NCBI RefSeq assembly: GCF_014199205.1
Contig: NZ_JACIJD010000013.1
Coordinates: forward strand, 1 to 64,000
Direction of reading: 5' to 3'
DNA length: 64,000 nucleotides
DNA from: Muricoccus pecuniae
Lineage (GTDB): Bacteria; Pseudomonadota; Alphaproteobacteria; Acetobacterales; Acetobacteraceae
A program made the position numbers and the translations under genes. A model generated the notes under the pieces. The model was not told the origin of the DNA. It ran no database searches and worked only from the letters and a program-made list of their open reading frames with translations. This document shows, piece by piece, positions 37,885 to 45,771 of the stretch (position 1 is its first letter; the number at the start of each line of letters is the position of its first letter).

Positions 37885-39135
37885 ATGATCCTTCCCCGCC
37901 CCAGCGCGGCGACCCTCGCGGCGCTCGCCGGCCTTCCCGCCGCCGGGATGCAGTTCGCGGGCGCGCTGAAATCGGCGCCGCTCCTCGCGGGCCTTCCCTT
38001 CGACCTCACCCTCGCCTGCACGGCGGCCCTGGCGCCGGGGATGCTGCTCCTGGCCGCGGGCACGCGCTGGCGGGTGCGCCCTGTGCTCGCCCTGCCACTG
38101 GCCGCCTGCGGGCTGCTCTGGCTCTGGCTCACCGTCGCGGCGCTCTGGAGCCCCTCGCGGGAGGTGCTGGCGGCCAAGCTGCCCGAGGCGGTGCTGGTGG
38201 CCCCGGCCATGCTGCTGGCCGGGCTGGTGGTGGGCGCGGAGCCCGGCGCGCGGCGGGTGCTGGGGGGGGCGACGCTCCTGCTCGGCCTCTTCGTCGCGGT
38301 CTCCGTGGCCTGGGGGCTGGCGAGCGGGCAGGTGGTGCTGGGCGGGGCGGTCGGGGCGAATCCGGACCTCGTGCGCGTGCAGTACCAGCTCGCCGGCCTC
38401 GCCATCGCCTCCGCCGCGGGGCTGGCCGCGCTGCGGGCGGCGGAGGCGCACGGCATCCGGCGCCTGCCCTGGCTCGGCCTCACCGCACTCCTCGGCGCGG
38501 CCGGGCTGCTGCCGGGCGGGCGGGCGGGGCTGATCGCGCTCGGCCTCGCGGTGGTGCTGGCGCCGGCGGCGCATTTCTGGTCCGCCGGGCGCGCGCGGGC
38601 GGCGATGGGCTGGGTGGGGATGGCGGCCTCGGCGGGGCTGCTCGGCCTCGGCCTGTTGCTGGCCGACCCGACGCGCGCCGAGGGCCTGCGCACGCTGGAG
38701 CGCTTCACGGGGGAGGGCATCGCCGCCTCCGCCCGTCCCGTGCTCTGGGCCGAGGCGCTGCACTGGGCGGGGGAGACCCTGCCCTGGGGCCTCGGCACGG
38801 GCGGCTTCACCCTGGCGGCGGGCAACGGGGAGCGGCGCGGCCTCTACCCCCACAACCACGCGCTGGAGGCGCTGGTGGAGGGCGGGCTGCCCGGGCTGCT
38901 GCTCTGGCTCGGCGCCTTCGGCGGGGGGGCGGCGGTGCTGCTGGGGCGGCTGCGCTCGCTGCCGCCGGGGGCGGCGGGGCGGCTGGTGGCGCTCGTCCTG
39001 CCCGTGGCCATGGGGGCGATGGTCTCGACGGATCTCGGCAACAGGATGGTCTGGTTCGCGCTCGGCCTTGCCCTCTCCGCGGGGCTGGAGGCGGAGGCGC
39101 GCGAGGCGCCGATGGGGGAGAAAGGGGATGGCTGA
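37885..39135 (+). CDS. O-antigen ligase/polymerase family membrane protein
   Basis: 416 residues, about 10-12 membrane helices. The conserved region is 'ALHWAGETLPWGLGTGGFTLAAGNGERRGLYPHNHALEALVEGGLPGLLLWLGAF': the long periplasmic loop with H-N-x-x-L-E of the Wzy_C/WaaL fold. In this setting it most likely polymerises repeat units (Wzy-like). Its end overlaps the sugar transferase start by 8 bp. Confidence 0.83.
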   Translation: MILPRPSAATLAALAGLPAAGMQFAGALKSAPLLAGLPFDLTLACTAALAPGMLLLAAGTRWRVRPVLALPLAACGLLWLWLTVAALWSPSREVLAAKLPEAVLVAPAMLLAGLVVGAEPGARRVLGGATLLLGLFVAVSVAWGLASGQVVLGGAVGANPDLVRVQYQLAGLAIASAAGLAALRAAEAHGIRRLPWLGLTALLGAAGLLPGGRAGLIALGLAVVLAPAAHFWSAGRARAAMGWVGMAASAGLLGLGLLLADPTRAEGLRTLERFTGEGIAASARPVLWAEALHWAGETLPWGLGTGGFTLAAGNGERRGLYPHNHALEALVEGGLPGLLLWLGAFGGGAAVLLGRLRSLPPGAAGRLVALVLPVAMGAMVSTDLGNRMVWFALGLALSAGLEAEAREAPMGEKGDG

Positions 39136-39736
39136 GGGGTTCTACGCGCGCCGCGGCAAGCGCTGGCTGGACGCGGCGGCGGCGGGCGCGCTGCTGGCCG
39201 GGCTGTCGCCGCTGCTCGGGCTGGTGGCGCTCGGGGTGCGGCTGGCGCTCGGGCCCGGCGTGGTGTTCCGGCAGGAGCGCGCGGGGCGGGGCGGCGTGCC
39301 CTTCACCCTGCTGAAGTTCCGCTCCATGCGCGCGCCTCGCTTCCCCGGCGAGCCCGATTCGGAGCGGCTGACCCGGTTCGGCCGCCTGCTCCGCGCCTCG
39401 GCGCTGGACGAGGCGCCGCAGCTCCTGAACGTGCTGCGGGGGGAGATGAGCCTCGTCGGCCCCCGCCCGCTGCCGATGAGCTACCTCGCCCGCTACACGC
39501 CGCGACAGGCGGAGCGGCTGCGGGTGCGGCCGGGGCTGGCCGGGCTGGCCCAGGCGAGGGGCCGCAACGCGGTGCCCTGGCCGGTGCGGCTGGAATGGGA
39601 TGCGCGCTACGCGGAAGGGGTGACGGCGCGGGGCGACCTGGCGGCGGCGCTGGGCACGCTGCGGGTGCTGCTCTCCGGCCGCGGGGTGAACGCGCCGGGC
39701 CACGCGACGATGCCGGAGCTGCCGCCGCTGTCCTAG
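39128..39736 (+). CDS. Initiating sugar (phosphoglycosyl) transferase
   Basis: 202 residues from ATG 39128. Typical of the small PglC/WcaJ C-terminal type: a membrane anchor near 14-40 ('WLDAAAAGALLAGLSPLLGLVALGVRLALG'), 'VVFRQERAGRGGVPFTLLKFRSMR', 'GRLLRASALDEAPQLLNVLRGEMSLVGPRPLP', and 'RVRPGLAGLAQARGRNA'. It transfers the first sugar-1-phosphate onto undecaprenyl phosphate at the inner membrane, starting repeat-unit assembly. Confidence 0.92.
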   Translation: MAEGFYARRGKRWLDAAAAGALLAGLSPLLGLVALGVRLALGPGVVFRQERAGRGGVPFTLLKFRSMRAPRFPGEPDSERLTRFGRLLRASALDEAPQLLNVLRGEMSLVGPRPLPMSYLARYTPRQAERLRVRPGLAGLAQARGRNAVPWPVRLEWDARYAEGVTARGDLAAALGTLRVLLSGRGVNAPGHATMPELPPLS

Positions 39737-40005
39737 CGCGCGTCCTGCTATGGGGTGCCGGGCCCGAGTCGCTCCCCGTTTCCGGGTCGATGAGGCGTGC
39801 TCGGCGTCACCGACCGTCCGGAAGAAAAAACCTACTGTGTCTCGGCTGTCTCGGAGACCGATTTTTCCCCTTGATTCAAATCAAAGACTCCTGAGTTCAC
39901 TAATTGTTGATTGCTAAGCGTATACCAAAGGTTGCGTAAGCTCTGGCGGACTCGCCTCTTAGCAATGCAGCCTGTCGATCTAACGTACTCGTGAGGGACA
40001 AAAAA
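39737..40005. promoter_or_regulatory. AT-richer leader with terminator and promoter elements
   Basis: 269 bp, the most AT-rich part of the locus. A GTCTC/GAGAC hairpin (39839-39843 / 39854-39858) followed by TTTTT (39862-39866) could end the upstream run. It is followed by TTGATTCAAATCAA (39871-39884, an inverted TTGAT/ATCAA pair), TTGATT (39907-39912) and TATACC (39921-39926), likely promoter or operator elements. GTGAGGG (39991-39997) is the ribosome site for the next gene. The second half of the exopolysaccharide locus therefore seems to have its own regulated promoter. Confidence 0.5.
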
Positions 40006-41238
40006 ATGGCCCTGCGTCTCAGCCCTTGTGTCGATGCCAGCGCTGAATCGGCATCGGTCCTGGCGTTGCAGAACGTCCTGCCGTTCCGCCGTCCCGACGC
40101 GGATGGACGGCGGGGAGGCCGCATCCACCTCTCCCCCCCCGAACTGGCCGGGGGCGAGATGGAAGCGCTGGAGGAAACGCTCCGCAGCGGCTGGCTGGCT
40201 CCCGCCGGGCCGGTGCCGAAGGCTTTCGAATCCGCCTTCGGGCATGTCTCGGGCTTCGAGCACGTGCTCGCCACCTCCTCCGGCACGGCGGCGCTGCATC
40301 TCGGCTACCGCGTGCTCGACGTCGCGCCGGGCGACGAGGTCTGGGCGCCCACCCTCACCTTCGTCGCCACCGTGGCCCCGGCCGTGCAGATGGGCGCACG
40401 AATCACCTTCCTCGACGTCGCCTCCGAGAGCTGGACCCTCGACCCCGACATGCTGCGCGACGCCCTCGCCCAGGCCGCGCGCGAGGGGCGGCTGCCGCGG
40501 GTGGTGGTGCCGGTGGATCTCTACGGGCAGTGCGCCGATCTCGACGCCATCGTCTCCGTCTGCGACCGCTGGGGCGTGCCGGTGATGAGCGACTCGGCCG
40601 AGGCCCTGGGCGCCACCTCGCGCGGGCGCCGGGCGGGGCAGGGGGCGCGGCTCGCCTGCTTCTCCCTCAACGGCAACAAGATCATCACCGCGGGCGGCGG
40701 CGGCACGCTGGTGTCGGACGACCCCGAGCTGATCGCCTCGGCCCGCCATCTCGGCATGCAGGCGAAAGAGGCGGCGCCGCACTACCAGCACGAGACGACG
40801 GGCTACTCCTACGGCTTCTCCTCCGTGCTCGCGGCCGTGGGGCTGATGCAGCTCCGCGCGCTGGAGAGCCGCGTCGCCTCCCGCCGCGCGGTGTTCGACC
40901 GCTACGTCGCCGGCCTCGCGGACCTGCCCGGCATCTCCTTCATGCCCGAGCCGAGCTGGGGCCAGTCCTCGCGCTGGCTGAGCGTGATGCTGATTGACAG
41001 CCGCCGCTTCGGCGCGGACCGCGAGATGGTGCGGCGCGCGCTGGACGAGGCGGGGATCGAGAGCCGCCCGGTCTGGAAGCCGCTGCATCTCCAGCCCGCC
41101 TTCCGCTCCGCCGGGCGCATCGGCGGCGGGGTGGCGGCCGGGCTGTTCGAGCGCGGCCTTTGCCTTCCTTCCGGCAGCATGTCCCCGGCCGAGCAGTCGC
41201 GCGTGATCGAGGTGATCCGCCGGCTGGCCCGGGGCTAG
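40006..41238 (+). CDS. DegT/DnrJ/EryC1/StrS sugar aminotransferase
   Basis: 410 residues from ATG 40006 (GAGGG 8-9 nt upstream; a GTG at 39991 would use that site as coding). The PLP-dependent fold has 'IHLSPPELAGGEMEALEETLRSGWLAPAGP', 'HVLATSSGTAALHLGYRVLDVAPGDEVWAP', Asp in 'VMSDSAEALGAT', and the Schiff-base lysine in 'ACFSLNGNKIITAGGGGTLVSDD'. It would aminate a keto-sugar nucleotide, probably the product of the WbpM-type dehydratase encoded downstream, giving an amino-deoxy sugar for the polymer. Preceded by the AT-richer leader, it starts a second transcription run. Confidence 0.9.
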   Translation: MALRLSPCVDASAESASVLALQNVLPFRRPDADGRRGGRIHLSPPELAGGEMEALEETLRSGWLAPAGPVPKAFESAFGHVSGFEHVLATSSGTAALHLGYRVLDVAPGDEVWAPTLTFVATVAPAVQMGARITFLDVASESWTLDPDMLRDALAQAAREGRLPRVVVPVDLYGQCADLDAIVSVCDRWGVPVMSDSAEALGATSRGRRAGQGARLACFSLNGNKIITAGGGGTLVSDDPELIASARHLGMQAKEAAPHYQHETTGYSYGFSSVLAAVGLMQLRALESRVASRRAVFDRYVAGLADLPGISFMPEPSWGQSSRWLSVMLIDSRRFGADREMVRRALDEAGIESRPVWKPLHLQPAFRSAGRIGGGVAAGLFERGLCLPSGSMSPAEQSRVIEVIRRLARG

Positions 41239-41255
41239 GAAAAGGCCGGACTCCC

Positions 41256-42524
41256 CTGCGCCTCCTCTATCTCCACCAACACTATTCCGGCCCGGAGGGC
41301 GCGACGGCCACGCGCGCCCATGCCATGGCGCGCGCCCTCGCCGCGCGCGGGCACGAGGTCACGGTGGCCTGCGGCCGCTACGAGGGCGCGCGCACCGGGC
41401 TCGACGGCCCCTTCCGCCGCGGCCTGCGGGAAGGGCGGGTGGCGGGCTTCCGCGTGGTGGAGTTCGACATCCCCTGCTCCAACGCGCAGGGGCTGGCGGC
41501 GCGCACCGGCGCCTTCCTGCACTATGCCCGCCGCGCAGCGCGGCTGGCCATGGGCGGCGGCTTCGACCTCGCCCTCGCCTCCTCCACCCCGCTGACGGTG
41601 GCGCTGCCCGCCCTGGCGGCGAAGCGGCTGCGCGGCCTGCCCTTCGTCTTCGAGATCCGCGATCCCTGGCCCGAGCTGCCGCGCGCCCTCTCCGAGGCGC
41701 GGCTGGGCGGCGGGGTGCCCGGCCCCGTCCTCGCCGCGATGGACCGGCTGGCCACCGCCGCCTGCCGGGGCGCGAGCGCCGTGATCGGGCTGACCGAGGG
41801 CATGGCCGAGACCGCCATCGCCCGCGGCGCCAATCCCGCGCGGGTGCATGTCGTGCCCAATGGCTGCGACCTCGACCTCTTCGGTCCGCATGTCTCCCGC
41901 TGGCGCCCGCCCGAGGTGGCGCCCTGGGAGGTGCTGGCCGTCTATGCCGGCGCGCATGGCCGCGCGAACGGGCTGGACACCGCGATCGACGCGGCGACGA
42001 TCCTCCGCAACATCGGCGAGCGCCGGGTCCGCATCGTGCTGGTGGGGGAGGGGAGCGAGCGCGCCCGGCTGATCGAGGAGGCCGCGCGGCGGGACCTCCG
42101 CAACGTCACCTTCCTCGATCCCCTGCCCAAGCCCTGGGTGGCGGCCCTCCTCTCGGGCGCGGCGATCGGGCTGCACCTGCTGGCCCCGGTTCCCGCCTTC
42201 GCCGAGTGGACCGCGCCGAACAAGCTGATGGACTACCTCGCCGCGGGCCTGCCCGTCGTCACCAACGCCCCCGGCCGTGCTGCACGGCTGGTGGAGGCGG
42301 GGGATGACGGCGCCGCCTGCGGCCTCGCCGCGCCCCCCGGCGACGCGACGGCGCTGGCCGACGCGTTGGCGGCGCTCGCCGCGGACCCGGCACGCCGGAC
42401 CGCGATGGGCGCCGCCGCCCGGGGGCGGGCCGTCCGCCTCTGGGACCGGCGGCTGCACGCGGCCCGCCTCTGCGACGTGCTGGAGGAAGCGGCGGGGGTC
42501 TCGCCCCTGGCGCGCGCCGCCTGA
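41256..42524 (+). CDS. Glycosyltransferase family 4 (WbuB-like), apparent CTG start
   Basis: About 422 residues. Homologues begin 'MRLLYLHQHYSGPEGATATRAH'; here the codon at that M is CTG (41256), with AAAAGG about 12 nt upstream. The only ATG/GTG/TTG start in frame nearby is TTG 41160, which would add 32 unrelated residues overlapping the aminotransferase gene by 79 bp. The Rossmann pair is intact: 'LRLLYLHQHYSG', 'FVFEIRDPWPELPRAL', 'VHVVPNGCDLDLF', 'VRIVLVGEGSERARL', 'FAEWTAPNKLMDYLAAGLPVV'. It transfers a nucleotide-activated sugar onto the lipid-linked repeat unit. Confidence 0.82.
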   Translation: MRLLYLHQHYSGPEGATATRAHAMARALAARGHEVTVACGRYEGARTGLDGPFRRGLREGRVAGFRVVEFDIPCSNAQGLAARTGAFLHYARRAARLAMGGGFDLALASSTPLTVALPALAAKRLRGLPFVFEIRDPWPELPRALSEARLGGGVPGPVLAAMDRLATAACRGASAVIGLTEGMAETAIARGANPARVHVVPNGCDLDLFGPHVSRWRPPEVAPWEVLAVYAGAHGRANGLDTAIDAATILRNIGERRVRIVLVGEGSERARLIEEAARRDLRNVTFLDPLPKPWVAALLSGAAIGLHLLAPVPAFAEWTAPNKLMDYLAAGLPVVTNAPGRAARLVEAGDDGAACGLAAPPGDATALADALAALAADPARRTAMGAAARGRAVRLWDRRLHAARLCDVLEEAAGVSPLARAA

Positions 42525-42549
42525 GCCGGAAAGACCGAGCCGGAACCCA

Positions 42550-43653
42550 ATGCTTCCCGAGATCCACCTCGTCGCCGCGGCGCGGCCGAACCTGCCCAAG
42601 CTCGCCGCGCTGCTGCACGCGCTGGCCGGGGCGCCGCCCTTCTGCGCGCCGGTCCTCGTCCATACCGGCCAGCACCACGACGCCGCGATGTTCGGCGGGC
42701 ACCTCGCCGATCTCGGCCTGGCGCCGCCCGACATCTCCCTCGGCGTCTCCGGGGGCGGCCATGCCTCGCTCACCGGGCGCACGATGATCGCCTGCGCCGA
42801 CCTCTGGTCCGCGCGCCGCCCGGCGATGGTGGTGGTGGCCGGCGACGTGGACGGCACGCTCGCGGCGGCGCTGGCCGCGCGCAAGCTCGGCATCCCCGTG
42901 GCGCATCTCGAGGCCGGGCTGCGCTGCGGCGACCTCGACATGCCCGAGGAGATCAACCGCCGCGCCGTGGACGCGATCAGCACCCTTCTCTGGGCACCCG
43001 ACGAGGCCACGGCCGCGCGGCTGACCGCCGAGGGGCACGCGCCGGGCGCGGTGCGCGCCGTCGGCAACGCGATGATCGACAGCCTGCTCCGCGCCCTGCC
43101 CGCCGCGCGCGGCCGGGCGCTGCCCCCGGGGCTGGAGCCCGGCGGCTACGGCGTGCTGACGCTGCACCGGCCGGCCAATGTGGACCTCCCCGCCGCCCTG
43201 GCCGCCCTGCTGGAGGCGGTGGCGGGCGCGGCGCGGCACCTGCCGCTCGCCTGGCCCGTGCATCCGCGCACGGCGGCGCGGCTATCGGAATTCGGCCTCG
43301 CCGTGCCAGAAGGCGTCATGCCCCTGCCGCCGCTCGGATACCTGGACTTCCTGGGCCTGCTCGCCCGCGCGCGGCTCGTCGCCACCGACAGCGGCGGGGT
43401 GCAGGAGGAGGCCTGGGCACTCGACCTTCCCTGCCTCACCCTCCGCCCCTCCACCGAGCGGCCCGTGACGCTGGAGGCCGGGACCAACCGCCTCGTGCCG
43501 CCCGCGCAGCTGCCGGGGGCCGTCGCCGCCCTGCTGGCCGGGGACCGGCCGCGCGCCCGTCCCATCCCGCTCTGGGACGGGAGGGCGGGGGCGCGGATGG
43601 CGGCGCACCTGGCCGCGCATCTCGGTGCCGGCGGGCAGGAGATCGCGGCGTGA
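42550..43653 (+). CDS. wecB: UDP-N-acetylglucosamine 2-epimerase (non-hydrolysing)
   Basis: 367 residues. Family motifs: 'HTGQHHDAAMFGG', 'VVVAGDVDGTLAAALAARKLGIPVAHLEAGLRCGD..MPEEINRRAVDAIS', 'TLHRPANVD', 'PLPPLGYLDFLGLLARARLVATDSGGVQEEAWALDLPCLTLR.STERP', 'EAGTNRLV'. It converts UDP-GlcNAc to UDP-ManNAc. With the dehydrogenase encoded 4 kb downstream this could give a UDP-aminouronic acid. Its stop overlaps the next GTG (GTGA). Confidence 0.9.
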   Translation: MLPEIHLVAAARPNLPKLAALLHALAGAPPFCAPVLVHTGQHHDAAMFGGHLADLGLAPPDISLGVSGGGHASLTGRTMIACADLWSARRPAMVVVAGDVDGTLAAALAARKLGIPVAHLEAGLRCGDLDMPEEINRRAVDAISTLLWAPDEATAARLTAEGHAPGAVRAVGNAMIDSLLRALPAARGRALPPGLEPGGYGVLTLHRPANVDLPAALAALLEAVAGAARHLPLAWPVHPRTAARLSEFGLAVPEGVMPLPPLGYLDFLGLLARARLVATDSGGVQEEAWALDLPCLTLRPSTERPVTLEAGTNRLVPPAQLPGAVAALLAGDRPRARPIPLWDGRAGARMAAHLAAHLGAGGQEIAA

Positions 43654-45761
43654 GCCGCCCCCCACGCCCCTCCGCGCGCCCCCGCATCGCCCCCTCCGCC
43701 GCGGGTGAGCCCGAGGCGCCGCTGGTCCTCATGCTCTCGGCCGCCCATCCGCCGACGGACCTTCGCATCGTCGGCAAGGAGGGCGCGGCCCTGGCCGCGG
43801 CGGGCTGGCGCGTGACGCATCTCGCCCCCGCGCCGCTGCGGGGGGCGAAGGAGGTGCCGGCGGAGAGCGCGGGGGTGCGGATCCTCACCTATCCCCGGCC
43901 GACCGGCTGGCTCGGCCGGCTGCGGGCCGCCCGCGCCCTGGCGCGCCGGGCCGCGCGGCTGAAGCCGGAGGTGATCCACGCCCACGAGCCCGACAGCTGG
44001 TACGCCGCGATCCTCGCCGCGCGCCGGAACGGCGCGGCCGTGGTGCTCGACGTGCACGAGCACTATCCCTCCCGCCTGGACGCCCGCCTGCCCCGGCCGC
44101 TGCGCGGGCTCGGCCGCCGGGCCGTGCGCGCCGCCTGCCGCTGGATGGCGGCGCGGGCCGATGCGGTGGTGGTCGCGAAGGACGGGCTGGAGGACGCCTT
44201 TCCCGGCACGGAGATCGTGCCCGTCCGCAACTACGCCGCCGCCGTGCCCGTGCGGCCGCGCGAGCACGGGCCGGGGCCGCTGACCCTCGTGCATCTCGGC
44301 GCCCTCACGCGGGAGCGCGGCGCCTTCGAGATGCTCCAGGCCCTTTCCCGCAGCCCGGAGGGCACGCGCCTCTCCCTCATCGGCCGCTTCACCGATGGCT
44401 GCGAGACCGACTTTCTCTCCGAGGCCAAGCGCCTGGGCCTGTCCGGCGCGGTGGAGCGGCATGGCTGGCTGCCGCACGAGGCCGCGGTGGCGCGGGCGGC
44501 GGAGGCGGATATCGGCCTCGTGCTCTTCCAGCCCGGCCACGAGAACCACCGGCTGGCCCTGCCGCACAAGCTGTTCGACTGCATGCTGGCCGGCCTGCCC
44601 GTGATCGTCCCCGATTTCGCCGAGGAGGTGGCGGCGGTGGTGCGGGAGGCCGGATGCGGCCTGCTGGTGGACACCGCCGACCCCGGGCGCGTGGCCGAGG
44701 CCGTGCGCGAGCTCGCTGACCCCGCGCTGCGCGCGCGGCTGGGCGCGGCGGGACGTGCCGCGGCGCTCGGCCGCTTCGGCTGGGCAGGCGAGGCGGAGCG
44801 CCTCGTCCGGCTCTATGCGGAGCTGGCCCCGCTCCCCGCCGGAGCGCGGCCGGAGGTGGCGCCCGCTCCCGCGCTGGCTCTGCCCGCCGTCGAGCCCTCC
44901 TTGCCCGCGCCGCCTCCCGCCCCGGCGCCGTCCGTCCCCGTGCCGCCGGTTCCGGAAGCGCCCCTCGCCGCCCTGCTCGCCTGGGGGCCGGGCGGGCACC
45001 CGCTGCCCGGTCCCTCCGCCGCCCTGCCCGGGCAGGGGATGGGCGGGCTTCCCCCGGCCGCTCCTTCCGCCGCGCCGGCCCCTGCCGAGGCCCTGCCGAG
45101 GCTGCTGCTCGATGCCGGGCCGGGCGGAGTGGAGGCGGTTCCGCCCAGCCTCGTCGCGCTGCTCTCGCGCGCTTCCCCGGAGCCCGCGCCCGGCCCGCCG
45201 CCCGTCTCCCCCGCGCCCGCCCCTGCCGAGGTGCCGCCCTCCCGGGTGCTCGGCCCCGCGCCGCCGCCCGCCCTGCCGGAGTTGGAGCCTCGCGCCGCCG
45301 GGCCGACCGCCTCGGCGGCGCTCGGCGCCATGGTGCACTCCCTCCGGAACGCCCCGCCGCCCATGGCCCTGCCGGAACCCGCGAAGGGGGCGGCGCCGGA
45401 CTTCGCCCTCCTGGCAGGCCTGCCCGCGCCCGGCCCCGCCCTGCCCTCCCTGACCGGTCGGCCCGTCGAGGCGCCGCCGGAGGGGGCCGGGCTGCGGCTC
45501 CTCGCCGAGGCCGGGCTCTCGGACGCGCCCGCGCTCCCCGCCTCCATGGCCGCCATGCTCGGCCGCGCGCCGGAGATGCCGCCGCCGGCCGCCGCGCCGG
45601 CACCCGTCACCTCCGACGTGCCGCTGATCGAGGCCGGGCTGCGCGCCGCCGAGGGAACCGGCCCCGCCGAGCCCGCCTCCCCCGAGTGGCGCCTGCTGCA
45701 ACCGGCGTCCCTCCCGCCCGGGGCGTCCGCGGCAGTGGCGCCGTTCGCGCCGCGCGGCTAA
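43650..45761 (+). CDS. Glycosyltransferase family 4 with long Pro/Ala-rich tail
   Basis: 703 residues with a GTG start overlapping the epimerase stop. Residues about 20-390 are a normal GT4 enzyme ('LMLSAAHPPTDLRIVGKEGAALAAAGWRV', 'VIHAHEPDSWYAAILAARRNGAAVVLDVHEHYPSR', 'LTLVHLGALTRERGAFEMLQAL', 'HKLFDCMLAGLPVIVPDF'). Residues about 392-703 are low-complexity Pro/Ala/Gly sequence. Spaced through it are short hydrophobic motifs of the type 'LLxxGxxP' (LAALLAWGPGG, LPRLLLDAGPGG, LVALLSRASP, FALLAGLPAPG, LRLLAEAGLSD, MAAMLGRAPE, LIEAGLRAAEG). Such tails are not part of the GT4 fold and may dock partner proteins. Confidence 0.85.
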   Translation: MSRPPRPSARPRIAPSAAGEPEAPLVLMLSAAHPPTDLRIVGKEGAALAAAGWRVTHLAPAPLRGAKEVPAESAGVRILTYPRPTGWLGRLRAARALARRAARLKPEVIHAHEPDSWYAAILAARRNGAAVVLDVHEHYPSRLDARLPRPLRGLGRRAVRAACRWMAARADAVVVAKDGLEDAFPGTEIVPVRNYAAAVPVRPREHGPGPLTLVHLGALTRERGAFEMLQALSRSPEGTRLSLIGRFTDGCETDFLSEAKRLGLSGAVERHGWLPHEAAVARAAEADIGLVLFQPGHENHRLALPHKLFDCMLAGLPVIVPDFAEEVAAVVREAGCGLLVDTADPGRVAEAVRELADPALRARLGAAGRAAALGRFGWAGEAERLVRLYAELAPLPAGARPEVAPAPALALPAVEPSLPAPPPAPAPSVPVPPVPEAPLAALLAWGPGGHPLPGPSAALPGQGMGGLPPAAPSAAPAPAEALPRLLLDAGPGGVEAVPPSLVALLSRASPEPAPGPPPVSPAPAPAEVPPSRVLGPAPPPALPELEPRAAGPTASAALGAMVHSLRNAPPPMALPEPAKGAAPDFALLAGLPAPGPALPSLTGRPVEAPPEGAGLRLLAEAGLSDAPALPASMAAMLGRAPEMPPPAAAPAPVTSDVPLIEAGLRAAEGTGPAEPASPEWRLLQPASLPPGASAAVAPFAPRG

Positions 45762-45771
45762 AGCAGGCGCC

